From positions 62,001-126,000 of the forward strand of contig NBIV01000160.1 in NCBI GenBank assembly GCA_003194525.1: 64,000 nt of DNA. The letters are read 5' to 3'. How positions within the stretch are numbered: the stretch's first letter is position 1; every line of letters begins with the position of its first letter. Source of the DNA: Gracilariopsis chorda. Lineage: Eukaryota > Rhodophyta > Florideophyceae > Gracilariales > Gracilariaceae. Below are positions 44,814 to 57,116 of the stretch, in pieces. A program made the translations under genes and the position numbers. The notes beneath the pieces are model-generated. The model saw only the letters and a list, made by a program, of their open reading frames with translations. It made no database searches and was not told the DNA's origin.

Positions 44814-46086
44814 GGCGTGCGAGGAAAGGATTCCAAGAGCTGTGTATATGTATGTATATTCAACTATTGTTTGATATGACGTTATCCGAAGCTAAGCGCA
44901 AGCTCTTTAGGTTCCGCGCCGCCGGCCCTCGTTGACTCTACAGGTTTGTTTTACATAAAAAAAGCATTTTTGAGGATAATTATTTATGCAAGAGCGGTAT
45001 GCTCTTCGAGACCTCTCGCCCCTTGCACGCCTGATAACCTACCCTGCGTGGTTATCGCGTCAGGGTAGAAGGGCAACTGCCTTGTTCTGGTTTCCAAGAA
45101 GAGATTCAGGCAAAGTATTAGGTATACTAGATGCCCCTTGTGAAGGCTGCAGAACTAAATCAGTCTGTGTACTACCGTGTACGACAGCTACGCTACACAA
45201 ATACACCTGGTGAAAGCATCATTTCATCCCAACTGAGCTCCATCATAGTCATGATATCAATTGATAATTGGAAGGCAGGGTTTCAGGATTGCGTGTCTTC
45301 GTTCGAACCTTAGGTGCAGGAGGCAGTCTGGGAATTCTATTCGGAAAGCACACCTTGGAATCGCCAGGTATGAGACTCGCGCTTAGACTCGCCCTGAGCA
45401 TTTCAATTTCATCAAGCTTGCTGGTGGATATTGACTCATCATCCATGCTGCAGGCTCTTGACTTCATCTTCTTTATTGTAGACGGACAAAGTCAATTCCA
45501 AGTGCGACGTACTAACTCTATCACTAGCAGGTTAGGCAGCTGTTAGCTACGCTCTTCATCGAAGGCTACGTACCAAAGATACAAGGCTACCCAAAACATA
45601 CACGATAGCTTATTTTTGTTTTCGTCTGGTTTTACAAATGCTGAATGTTCGGGACGGTCTGGGAATCAGGACTGGCGAAAGAGTGTTGAGCCCTCTGGAG
45701 ACGGCGACGCAGGAGTTTTCTGAGCGTTCTGTTACCGCAGTACTATGCCAGCGCAATTCACTTCGGAACGTACTTCCAGATGAGCTGTGAGAACTATGAT
45801 GCCTTGCTCTGGCTCCGCTGTTGGCGAAGACAGATCGCTACTTGGGATCCCCTGCCGGCCCTATGTACAGCATTCCACTAGCAACAAAAAACTACGCTGA
45901 AGTAGTTGAGATGTCTAGAAAGATAGCCGTGGTTTGCATCCTTGCGATGCCATATAGCAGTCTCGGAGCGTTCGAATCGTCGATTAGAATGGTGTTCTGC
46001 AAAACTCGTCTTTGCAAATCCGGAGTGTTCCTAGCTTCGCATGTAATGACATGGCGTGACATTGCTACGCACCATTCCCGAACAAC
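44814..46086. other. Intergenic, no gene recognised
   Basis: About 1.27 kb upstream of NOL12 and downstream of the aquaporin. A minus-strand frame at 45249-45467 (LDEIEMLRASLSASLIPGDS, PRLPPAPKVRTKTR) could be an exon of an unrecognised gene, but upstream reading is closed and no splice sites stand out. Other frames look like chance. Confidence 0.4.
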
Positions 46087-46965
46087 TTATTCCACTTTTG
46101 CATGTGGCCGTCTTCGAATTCTTGCCACTTGTCGATCTCTAGCTCTTTGAGAAGAACTCTTGCCCAGAAGTCTGTTTCGGCCGACAAGACAAACTCGGTA
46201 CGACACTGCCGCTAGTAGCGCCCCGAATATTGGACCAATCCAATATACCTCTTGGCTTTTCCAAACGTTTTCCAATAATGACAAAGCAAGGGACATAGCT
46301 GGGTTCATACATGCGCCGGTCCATTCCCCTGCAGAGGCGAGCATAGCCACCGTTATTGAAGTCATTATACTCCATTTCTTCATAACAGCACCCTTATCGA
46401 AGAAGGAATCAAGTGAAAGTGCAAGGACGCACGTAAGGAATGTTATGCCCATCTCAATCATCACAGCTCCTGAGTACGATAGTTGCTCACTGGGCTGTGG
46501 AGGTAGGAACCTGGAATATGCTTCACGTTCGAACATCATTTCAGCTCCTCGTCGCACAAGCAAGGTACCAAATATATGACCCAAAAACTGCGCAACAGAC
46601 ATAATAACCGCATCATCGGCTGTAAGTTTACCAGCCACCAACAGAGACAACGTAATAGCTGGGTTAAAAGGGCTGCCCAGTGACAATCCAAATATCTCCC
46701 ATACACCCATGACAATGACTAGCCCGGAAAGAAACAGTTGCGAGGGAGGGAAACGGTGCAAATTCGGATTGAGTGAGCGCAGAAACTCAGTATCTGAAAG
46801 AAAGAACACAGCTAGTGTACTGCACACCCATAGAACTACGGCTACATATTCACGAAGAAAGAGCTTGATCGGTGGACGCCGAGTTCCCATTGCTGAATAC
46901 CCCGCCCGAGTTGGGAATGTAGGTAAACAAGAGGTTGGTTTATGCTGTGAACTATCGTAACACAA
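46087..46965 (-). CDS. Unorthodox aquaporin (MIP family)
   Basis: A single exon of 292 codons. Six membrane helices are visible at about 39-57, 76-97, 119-137, 165-184, 198-210 and 231-253. The two half-helix pore loops are GSPFNPAITLSLLV (NPA at 101-103) and TGACMNPAMSLALSL (NPA at 211-213). The residue after the second NPA is Met, whereas most aquaporins have Arg in the selectivity filter. Its loss, and the NPAxxLALSL context, point to the AQP11/12 or SIP-like group of intracellular aquaporins. The C-terminal tail is strongly basic (ARDRQVARIRRRPH). The Met at residue 26 (MGTRRPPIKLFL) is an equally plausible start. Substrate and membrane are unknown. Confidence 0.85.
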   Translation of the reverse strand: MCYDSSQHKPTSCLPTFPTRAGYSAMGTRRPPIKLFLREYVAVVLWVCSTLAVFFLSDTEFLRSLNPNLHRFPPSQLFLSGLVIVMGVWEIFGLSLGSPFNPAITLSLLVAGKLTADDAVIMSVAQFLGHIFGTLLVRRGAEMMFEREAYSRFLPPQPSEQLSYSGAVMIEMGITFLTCVLALSLDSFFDKGAVMKKWSIMTSITVAMLASAGEWTGACMNPAMSLALSLLENVWKSQEVYWIGPIFGALLAAVSYRVCLVGRNRLLGKSSSQRARDRQVARIRRRPHAKVE

Positions 46966-49237
46966 TATGATTCGCTTGTAGCCGTAATACCCCTTGTATG
47001 ATCACGATATCAAAGACGGAGAATGTTCTTTCGCAATGGGCTACTCGTGAATCACGGCTGGCTCTTGTTGAAGTAGTGACCGTCTGGAATGTAAGGGGAG
47101 GGATATTCTTGTACCAGGGGAAGCGAGTTCGCTACTTCGATTGGCGTCCCACAATGCAGCAGCATTGTCGGCAATAGGGCTCTGCTTCGATCCTTCTGTT
47201 TGTAACACGGCACCTGACAGTCTGTTTTTACCTTCGCACACGGCTGATGAAGAGGATTCATCCAATCACATTCAAGATTGGGACTTCGAAAATGCCATTG
47301 TGGTAGGTTTTGAATGGCTGGAAAACTGCCCTCCGCGGCAGTTCATCCTTCATAATTCAAGTGAGGACTAATGAGCACAGTGTGCTCAGCAAGCTTCACT
47401 GGGCACTGCTCGCCCGTTTCACTTTTGACCGTACTCGGCGTGTGTGTGTGGTTTACGGGCACGCGCCTCTGATTTCGAGGCAGCGGTATTAACTTTCCAG
47501 AAGCCAGGCATGATGGATGCTTGTTCGTTCGCTCGATGACTATAGTTCAAGGACATGGAACTGGTACATACGGTCCAGATTCTTCTCCCATCTGTTTTCG
47601 GGGTTGCAGAATCCAGGTGCGGAATATGGTCTAAAACTCCCGTTATATTACCCCTGTCTGGAACTCTCGTCTGTCAGAAAAGTAGGAACGAGGGAAATCA
47701 TCAAGCCCCAGTCCAAGTTTTTACTTCTAACTGTTTCTCCAACTTCACTGGTCTCGTCTACGTTCACGGCTTGCGCAGAATAGGTGCATGAGAACCAAGC
47801 TCTCCAGTACATCTAGATGTGAAAAACGCGCATGGAACTTAAATGCGTAGCAAACTCATAAGCATATTTCCTCCCTCTTGTATGTGTAACGTTTCATAGA
47901 ATCTAATGGTTCGCTTCATAACTCTTTAAACCCCGCGAACATCTTGCTCAAGATATTGGTATACTCTTTAGATCCCAGGCATACCACCCAACTTCTTGCA
48001 TATCTTCGCTTCGCACCATCACCATGGCTGTCAGTATTCTACGCTTTCCCCCGCGCACTCATGTACTTCTGCGTTTGGTGTATATCACATATGTAGTGTT
48101 ATGACATTGCGCCCATCGTTTGCTCTACCATTGTTACCAACGGTACCGTTTACCAACGGCAGATAGTGCTACACATGCCGCAGTAACCTTCACACACAGT
48201 ACACACACACTAACACACAATACCAAATCTTAAAAAGGAAGTCTCCTTTCTAACCCTGCTTTTCTGCAGTCCGATACTTGTCTTTGCTTACGAAACATGC
48301 TTACCTAGTCCTCATGGCAAAAGTGTTCTTCCGAAAGGCTGTGGCAACCAGTGTTCGGAAGGACTCTTGTAGACGCACTTGGCAACCAGGACAATGTCGG
48401 CAACAGCCTGTTCAAAGGTGAAGGGGTCGGTGTTAAATCCGTTGCATATAGTTTACTTGCTATCGTCTACTTGGTAGCATAGAATATAACTAAGCCTGCC
48501 CTGACCGAACTAAGAAACTGATGCTGCTTACCCAACAAGCAGTGAGTCTTCGAGTTCTCTTCAGTAACTTACCAGGTACTATGTGGTCTTCAACTTGAAG
48601 TTACCATGTTGCACGCGACACAACCTTGGCACCATCAGAGCAGATATGTATTTCATTCTGCCTTGAGTATACATCCTTAGAGAACTCAGTGAAGACTCAT
48701 CCCACCGATGGGCTGTAAGAAAATGATCAGCGTCGGACGGGCAGAGTTATGCGTTTGCATCTCAACTCTGTATCGTTCCCGATACTAACCACTGACTTAC
48801 AATCCTTCAAGTGTTGCAAGCGTTGCTGTGCATCGTTGCATGAAGTACAAGGGCAGGGACAGAACACTGATATCCCGCATCTCCATCTAGTTCACAGCTC
48901 CATGAAATCGTACATGAACTACTAATCGATCTAGTTCTGCCATATTCGGAAGATCGGCTCAAGGCGAATTACCACAAACCTCACGTGACATGACATTCGA
49001 AACGATTTACTCTTCGTTGGATATGAATCGAAGAGGACAACCTGCTCATGAGCTTCTTGGGTTGGTTCTCGTCTTGTGCTCAAAAAAAGGGAGGCATGAT
49101 TGCCCACTTGCCCGATTCTTCTTCGATGACAAAGGACGACGGAAAGCTCCATTGCGACGACGATCTGCGTTTATATATTCCCGAGTAGGACGACATTACA
49201 GTAGAAACAGAACTACTGTCAAGCTTACTGTGAGCGT
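46966..49237. other. Gene-poor sequence with a CA-rich tract
   Basis: Upstream of the aquaporin, then about 2 kb without a convincing frame. Frames at 47517-47783 and 48990-49268 have no known motif; the second overlaps a dispersed repeat and is probably not a gene. A degenerate CA/TG microsatellite lies at about 48185-48225. Confidence 0.4.
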
Positions 49238-49371
49238 CATGGGGAAAGGGCTTAACTACACGACGTAATTGATGTAGGCGAGTCAGCGCGTATGCACCAA
49301 CCAGACTGCAGAGTCAGCGAACACGTGCCACGGCGTTGAGGCCATATGTCAGCACCACTGAAGGTCACACC
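49238..49371 (+). repeat. Dispersed repeat, copy 1 (inverted relative to 63868-64000)
   Basis: Compared with the reverse complement of 63868-64000, the two share long blocks: TACACGAC, CGTATGCAC, ACACGTGCCA, CGTTGAGGCCATATG, CAGCACCACTGAAGGTCA. I estimate about 75-80% identity by eye. The inner ends coincide near 49371 and 63868; outward, the second copy continues past the window edge. Confidence 0.8.
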
Positions 49372-49555
49372 ATAGCCAATAGCAACGCTTTATTCTGAAC
49401 ATTATCCAATAAATTCTCAGAGTTAGTAATCCAAGGTCATTCCTCCTCTCAAAAGCTCCCAAGTCAGTCCGGCGTAAATAAGATGTAGACAGAAAGTACA
49501 CGCTGACATAGAGGATTGCTCTATCTACTAAAACGTATATGTTGCATCAGCAGCG
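49372..49555. other. Spacer, no feature
   Basis: Between the dispersed repeat and the tandem-repeat tract. No motif is recognised. Confidence 0.3.
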
Positions 49556-49795
49556 GTCTTTACAAACCTCACCGCGGCCGCGAATGATGCCGCCACCGCA
49601 ACAACCGTTACCACTGCTACCACTACCGCAACTGACACTATCCAGCCGCAACTTCACCCATCCATACCGTCGCCGCTAATAATATCGCCATCACAATCAA
49701 ATTCAGCACCACTGCCATTACCGCCGTCACTACTGCGCAGCAGCAATCTCCATCATCCTTACCGCCGCTGCCAATGCAGTCGGTGACAAACCGCT
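49556..49795 (+). repeat. Degenerate ACC/GCC-rich tandem repeat, tract 1
   Basis: Two diverged units of roughly 100 bp can be aligned, each starting ACTAC(C/T)GC and containing CCATCC..ACCG(C/T)CGC(T/C)... . Similar units occur at 61385-62066, for example ACTACAGCC(A/G)T(C/T)GACA and CCATCCTTATCGCCGCC. Both tracts are on the same strand. It looks like a decayed minisatellite. Confidence 0.6.
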
Positions 49796-50656
49796 TTTCA
49801 TTTCACAGGCAAGATTTGATGATATCAAAATAACAAATTAAAGACAATGCGCCTATGCATATTATTCTCTCCATACACTCATTAAAATCGTCGCAGTGAA
49901 GACTGCACACGATCAGATACCTCCATATAGGACGTTAGTATCTCTATGCGGATTATGGCGATTTGAACTTCAATGATGGAATTTGCGGTAGTCAATAATC
50001 GAAATCAATCCCAAATGCCAAAGGTTAACGAAGAGCCACAACGACCCAATTTCTTTGCTTCCAGCGTCTCCAATCAACGCTAAACATATCCTAAAGTTGA
50101 TTTTAATGAAATATAAATCCAAAATCGTGCATACTTGGATACATGTGCACTTGAAATTCCATTTAGGCAGTTGCTTTTCAGCCAAAGAGCCTCCGTACTC
50201 CTTTTTAAAGGCTGCCGAAGCACAAGGACTGGATGGTCTGCAATTTTCAATCTGTAAAAGACAGCGCGTAATAAGGTTGCAACCATTTTACAGACTTGGC
50301 ATTCTCGTTGTAAAAATTACATGAGAACACAAAGTTCCAAAACTTGTATCGTTTGTTCTTCTAAACGGAACTTGAAAGAAATTAGCAACAGACCAAAAGA
50401 AAAATTAACGGATCAAAGCAGGATTGCTACGTGTGATCTTACTCTTTATAATGTCGCATCATTAAAAAACCCTGCTCGAAACCTTCATGTCCGAATTCTG
50501 CCGGTTATTTACATCTTTTTATCAAGTACCAAATCAACTTCTGGTAAATTTAGGGCATTTTATTTATGCTCTTTTCATCTCAATAATAACCGCTATCCAC
50601 AACGTGCTGCAATTGCTCGTGATTAGAACAGAAAAGAGTCTCCATACCGTTATTGT
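49796..50656. other. AT-rich spacer, no gene recognised
   Basis: Frames at 50055-50324 and 50321-50626 are low-complexity translations of AT-rich DNA with no family match. This may be the 5' flank of the decayed gene that follows. Confidence 0.4.
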
Positions 50657-53600
50657 GTGCTTTTTGGTTCTGAATGCATGGAAGCAGGGTCACTATTGCG
50701 ACCTGTGCCTACATTCAGCCACAAAGAAGAAGATTTGAATACCATTGAACAGTTGATCCAGCTCAGCGAATTGGTCGAGGAACGCATTAATGCAGTGCTT
50801 CACGGACAGAATGTACAGGGAAAATATGCATGTACTCAATTTCTTTACGTTGTGTCATGTGGTAGAGATGGTAGTGCTTCCTTCGCAGACGTTGCCACTC
50901 TTGAGCATAAGGTTGACAGATGGTTGGTTCCTTGTATTCTTTACGCTATGAAGAGAAGTTCTACAATCCAGAAAATTTTACCAGTTCAAGATCGAGGCTT
51001 GAGTTTTGCGTGTGATGCTGCACATATGTTGAATTCGGCGATGTTGAAGGTTTCAGAAACTATTCCAATTCTGCGACTTTTTGACGTATTAAAATGCCGC
51101 CAACCGTTGTTGTTGTGCTTTGAGTGAGGTAAGTACATAGAAAGGCGTACTGCTGAAAACAGAATCCAACATGTGCTCGCAGCCAAGGATATTCACTTGA
51201 AAAGATTTGGTCACCGAACACGATGCTATACCGTCGGACATGCGCTTGAATTTCTTCTATATTCACATGTTATTGGAACATTTAAGTCTACTGGAGGTGT
51301 CCCAGACAAGACCAAATTTTCCATGTTTGATGAAGTGGGAATAAGACTCAAAAGCCGTCGACTTAAGTGCTGTGAAGTGAACTGAACTTTAAATGAAGAA
51401 ATCTCCGAAATACCGTATGAACTTTGGAAGTAATTTGTTATCCAGAACGCTTCTGTTAGAAATAAATTCAATTGGAAGGTAGCCGCAGCTGTTGCGGAGA
51501 TGCAACCATCCAAAATTTTTCCACTTTGCAATAATGCAGAAGTATTGCCCAAGCCGAGTATTGAGGAGTGTTTGAGCTCCTTCAACCGTAACCTTAACCG
51601 TGCTGATATGGTGCTTTGCACCCTAGTTTTGAAATTCAAAGAATGAGTTGTGTATGCCCGTACAAAAAGCGTGGCTGGGCCGTTTAATTTCTGCCTTTCT
51701 AATGCGGTAATCATTTAAATATCCCCATCCTTTAGAAGCGTTCAAAATGTCCTTGGTCTTTGCTTGTCGTACAACCTCACGGAAGAATACCGATTGCGGT
51801 TGGTATCTGAAAGAGAAAATGGTTGCAGAGGTGCCTGGGATACTGTACAACCTCTGAAAGAAGACTACATTCCTTGCTGCCAGTTCGATAATTGGGACTT
51901 ATTGCCCCTTCACGCCGTTAAGGTAGATGGTAAGGCGATGCCAAAAGTGAATGGATCTCTTGTCCGGGGTTCATTTTGCTCTCAAAAGAGATGCAACAGT
52001 GAGGGGCTATCTTCTCCTGTACAGAAGCGAAGGCGATTGTAATGGAAAGGGACTGCTGGTCTTGGAAGAAGAGAAGATTTTGCCGAGCGTTTCACATCAG
52101 ACGAGCACAATAGGTTTTTTGAGCAATTCTTTGAAATAGTATACAGACTTGTCACCACACATTCAAATCAAGTAGCAGACATCAGTGGCTCCTTGGCGAC
52201 AGGAAGAGTGGTACGTAGCGATGCACAACTTTCTTGCAAAAGCTACATCAACTTCCGCACCGTGCTCTCATCTGCATTCAAAACGCATGGAGGTGCTGAG
52301 GTCAGCGAAGATCTTTCTAACAGCACATCTTTTATGTCGATGTGTCAAGGGAACCCGCTTCTGACATTCTAACTGTGAGGCGCATGTTGGTACTGGTAAA
52401 TTCTGCGATACAACTGCGCAGTCCAGGACGCCCAAAGTTTGTTGTTGTATCAGGGGATTAACCTTCGTAAAGAACTCTTGTGGAGCTGTACATGAAGTCC
52501 TGGAGAGATAAAGGAAGTTTGCATCATTGGCTTATTCCTTTTCTGGGCTTCTTTCATGCTTAAAAACAGGCTTCGTGCTTTTTGTGCAAAAAGACTCTTA
52601 ATGGACTTGGCGTAGCCAAACTTGCACAATGCGCAGATTTGTCTGCTTCCCAAACACAGAACATGCTCCAGCACGGACATTCTCGAAACAAGCAGACATT
52701 TTTCTTCTCGATAGCATGTGTGCTTGTCATCCACACTATTGAGAAGGTTTTAGAGGAAGATCCGACAATTGGAGAAGATTTGGCCTCATTCTTGAAGCGA
52801 AGAGCTTAGCCTAAGCGGCTTTCAACACAAAATGGGCGTACTTTCCCCACCAACAGCATCCAAAACAATACTTCAACCAAGAAGGTGCTATTCTCGAAAA
52901 CAGTTATACACATTCGTGAAGATGTGTTGGAGATCGGAACAAAGTTGCGAAAGGCTGTGCAAGTTAGCTTGTGTGCAGGTCCCAGAGGAAAACATTTTAT
53001 TGGGACTGTTCTCTTTGGTGCGCTGCTGCCAACAGTAGGTTTCCAAGTTCTATCATGGACAGGGCATACAGATGTGTCAGAGCCGTTCTGGGTCCTTCTA
53101 ACTTACATTTCGCACGTTTCCAATCACCTTAAGTATCAGAAGTTATCTTTGTACTACGATTTTCTCCGGGATATTCTACCAGAGGCTGTCTAAGAAGAGC
53201 TACACACGGAAGCACCGGGCTCAAGTGTCATAAAACTACCAAGGTTTACAAGCGGTAATCGATTCACCTTGGCCTCGAGAGGATGGACGTACGTTCATCT
53301 CGATGAAATTCTTGATATTCTAATGGTGAGACATCTCAAGAGCGTGAGTGTATACTTGTTAAGTCATCCCTAGAACGCTGCCACTTCGCTCATGCAATTC
53401 TCATATTTCAGGTCACTTGTCAGACGCGTAACCAGCGCATCAAGCGCATACGGAAGATTTCGAGGTGCTGATGACGTGGGGGAAGGAGAGGGTGCCCTTC
53501 AATATTACGATCGCAATGCGCCACAATGTAAATCGTTTGGTGCCATGTTGATAGTAATGCGCGAGAGAGAAATTCTTGACGCCGCGCATAGAGGTTTTGA

Positions 53601-56085
53601 ATGGCTCTCAAGTTTATTCGCAATGCCTCCTCAAAGATTGACATTAGCTTCAGATCAGTCAGCTGTTTTTTAAGTTAATGCGTATGGCAAGAAAACTACT
53701 GCTTTGCACGCCTCTCTGATTTTTTTGGAAGTTTTTGGAGGACTTACTGAGGAAGACTGCCAGCAGTTCTTTAGAGGTAAAAATCTGAAGAAGTAGAACT
53801 CGAGCAGGAGAGCCAGGACCCCACAACAGTTCATGGCCAAAGAAGAGGGTTCAGCGCTGGTGTTTTCCACGCACCAGGACGGAGTCCCGGTAGTATGCCA
53901 AGTAATCAAGAGGCCGAAGTGAAAGAATTCTTCGCAAAAAATACTCATTGAAAGACGAAAGGCTATCTCTAAAGCCAAAGATGCCCTTTACATTGCCCGG
54001 CGTGAAGCCAGGGAGTTAGGAGATGAAGTACGGATGAGATATGCGAGCACTCGCTGGGACAATGTTCATGTTTCTCGGCATCTCATTTCTCCAAGTGCGG
54101 ATGCATTTTTCACAAATGAGGGTAGTCTATACCACTCAAGAAAGTCCAGGATTCTGAGGTATACTTTGAGAGAGAGAAGGTCTTATGTGTAAAATTTGAA
54201 TGATACCTTACAGCGGATACAAGATAACAATTCACCCCTTGTTTCAAGATAGCTGGTCCACACCTCTATTGCATCCTACTTTTCAGTACAAATAGATCTC
54301 ATGAACGCCATACACTACATGGGGAGGGATGGTGGTCGCGGAACCACTGTGATTTCTGTATTGGCAGGGAAAATGAAGCCAGTATTACGCGCGTGGCCAT
54401 CATATCTTTCCCAATTGCATCTTCATATTGAAACTTCATGCATGGTTATATCGAAGGAGAGGGTGGAACAGCAGCGTCGTGACTAGAAAAGGGGCGCGAC
54501 AGCTCTTTTCGGAGACGACGAAAGTAGGGAAGCTTTGACGAAGCTAACGGACTTCTATGAAGAATTAGTCCTCCCCTGGAGCAATCTTCTCTCGAATCGA
54601 TCGTGCAAAGATGAGCTATCATGCTTACATCTTTTGTGCTCGGCACTTGCGGCGGAAGAGCCCGCAACAGACCTTAAGTCAGTCATGGATGTTCATATGC
54701 ATGGAGGAGCATTCCTTTTACCAAAGAACTTTCAGGATTCACATATGTGAGACTGGACATTTAGAAGGGCATCCAGTCAAAATCCTGAACTTTTGCATGG
54801 TAACGTTGTTGTGGAGCGATCAAGCGAGGCCCGTACCGGAGAAAGTGAACTGACTTCTTATGTACTGCTGCCGAGAGGATGTACAGTTTCGCTTGATACA
54901 TCTTCACGTCAAAAGCTGGAATCATTTCATATTCGTCACGAACAAGCCGAGACGAGATTCGTTGCTGCTTTGAAATTTTTCATACTGCCTGCAGTATTGA
55001 GGGAACACCCTAGCAGAGAATCTGCGACGTAAAGCCTCTCTACAGGGTCCTTGTGGGACAGCTAAAGAGCTGAATGTGAGCCTACAGTTGATGTAGAGCA
55101 TGCCTGCGTCATTATCTTTGAATATACAGATGTTTTCTTCATTCTGCTTCTGTCTAATCTTAACTGGTCACGGCATACTCCATTTGCTTAACGAAAGCTT
55201 ACACAGCGTTTATAACGCTATCAAATCTATTGAAGTTGTAAGAGTCGATGAGGCCTTGATCGCACCTTTGTACGCATTTGGTGGATGCAATTTGATGCCT
55301 GGAAGCATAGGCGTTGCCTATGAAGTATACCTAAGTGCCTATATCAAGAATGCTTGCCGTCTTGGTGTTATCGGTTATGGTTCGTCTTCTGAGGTTTACG
55401 AGAACATTATGTTCCTTGCCTACGTACGGAGAGAGAGTAGAAAGCTAGTCTGTTCCACTGCAGAAAGGGATCACAGTGAGACGGTTTCAAAAACGAAGCT
55501 TTAAGACAGATATATATCGCGAAAGAAAATGATGGAACAGATCAGCAATATGTTCTTGTGCAACGGTCCCTTCGGTACAGAGAAGTGAAGGGTGTCTGTT
55601 AGAAATTCTGTGGCTGACTGTGCCTCTTCCGTATGCCAACGTATCACGGCTGCTCCTCATACTTATCTCCGGGCTGCTAAGGCAAAGTTTCTCGTGCATC
55701 ATTACTGGAGACGGTCTGAGAGCCTAAATGTATGTGCCGAGACTGTTTTTGGATGTTTGGCGTGCCATGGTTACGATCGGGAGTGCCAAGTATTAACTGA
55801 GCAGGCGGAAGACGTGAATAGATTGCAGGGCGCCATTAAGAATGTGCTTTGGTTCTGCACATGTAAAGGGGAATGCAACACTCAAATATGCTCATTCAAG
55901 AGAAAGAGCAGTGGTGCATTGGATGTAAATGTGCATCACAATTCGGTCTCAACAGAATTATAAATGCATCAGTTCAGCTTGTACAGACAGAAAGTGGCAA
56001 TGTTGATGTTAATACAGGAACGACCAGATCAAGTTGTGACGAGAATGATGTTGCATATAAGGACCATTATCATATGAGTGGATGA
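50657..56085 (+). pseudogene. Large decayed mobile-element-type gene, DUF6589-like, with cysteine cluster
   Basis: From 50657 to 52042 one frame is kept through several in-frame stops (51125, 51383 and at least three more), containing RGLSFACDAAHML and YIPCCQFDNWDLLPLHAVKVDG followed by VNGSL. Around 52330-52465 comes DILTVRRMLVLV and KFVVVSGD. The DN-hydrophobic-D block and the VxxGD(Q) block at this spacing resemble DUF6589-type proteins, which occur in mobile elements of fungi and invertebrates. Further pieces at 52582-53193, 53392-53673, 54301-55027 and 55100-55504 are open but unrecognised. Near 55850-55960 is a Cys-rich cluster, CTCKGECNTQIC, then in a shifted frame WCIGCKCASQ, like a CXC zinc cluster. 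The family call is tentative. The gene is clearly dead. Confidence 0.45.
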
Positions 56086-57017
56086 GTGGATCTGCCAATG
56101 CACATGAAGCTTCAAGCGACGGACATTCGCAAGGCAGCTGCGACCACTCTAATTCCTTTATATCTGATTCTTCTATGGACACAGAGAACTTCGATCAATA
56201 CGTCGATGAACTTCTTATTGAAGACGTTCCTGTTTAGGTGTATGAAACTAAAGAGTCTGGTTCACTAAACGAATTGATCACATTAAGCGAAGATATTCTT
56301 ACTTCTAGTACTAAGCATTTCAATTAAAAGAGGTACGAAACCGTTTCGTCACTCCTCAACTCATCCGGAAATGCTTGCTTAAACTGTGCAAAGTCAGGTG
56401 AGCTTTCAATGGATCCAGCACTGCCCGTGTTCTCCACTTCAGGTACCCTACGTCCACATTTTGAGGAATAGAATTCTTAAGATGTTACTGCAGATTCTGC
56501 CATACAAACAAACCAATACTTTGATATGAGCAGCCTTTCGGCCTACTAGTTCAAAGTGATAAAATGTCCAACTGACTCCGAAAGCGCAAGTCACCTCCCT
56601 GAATAGAAACTAAAATAATACCTTCGCTTGAGATGCTGTTTACATGCTCTACAACGCCATAACGCTTTGCTAAAGATAATAATACACACCTGCAGTAAGG
56701 CATCTCTCTTCTGACGCCACAATGAAAGACAAATTATAAGATCCTTATGGGTACCACCGTCAAGCAGATGTACACTAGTTTATCATTGCGCAGAAGTGGC
56801 CGCAAACCAAAAACCCTCGAAGATGTACCGGGAGCCCCAAGCGATAGTAAAAAGTGTTGATGTTTAATTTTACAATCCAAAGCGCGTCTGAAGTATCAAT
56901 TTTGAGCTGGCCCATAAAATCTGGAGTAGAAAGTGGTGGTTCCCAAGGTTCCAAAAAATGCAATTTCCCTGCCTGTCATCAATAATCAGTCGTTGACGAT
57001 CTGCATCTTTTGAGACT
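56086..57017. other. No recognisable gene
   Basis: Trailing sequence after the decayed gene. A 62-codon minus-strand frame at 56775-56963 overlaps no motif. Nothing else is seen. Confidence 0.4.
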
Positions 57018-57116
57018 GCAAAGAGTCCATGGAAATGAATGGAATGTTTGCACTGCAAACATTCCATTCATTTCCATGGACTGCAAACATTCCATTCATT
57101 TCCATGGACTCTTTGC
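57018..57116. repeat. 35-bp inverted repeat with an internal 28-bp tandem copy
   Basis: Arm 1 is 57018-57052. After one base, a 28-bp copy of its complement lies at 57054-57081, followed directly by the full 35-bp complement at 57082-57116. All copies match perfectly. Key units are TGCAAACATTCCATTCAT and TTTCCATGGAC. Confidence 0.9.

Noticed and set aside
47040-47371. Overlapping frames upstream of the aquaporin
   Set aside because: Both strands are equally open over 200 bp, with no motif. Probably promoter or leader DNA.
48990-49268. 92-codon plus-strand frame ending in the dispersed repeat
   Set aside because: It overlaps the repeat copy and has no family motif or homologous frame in the second copy within the window.
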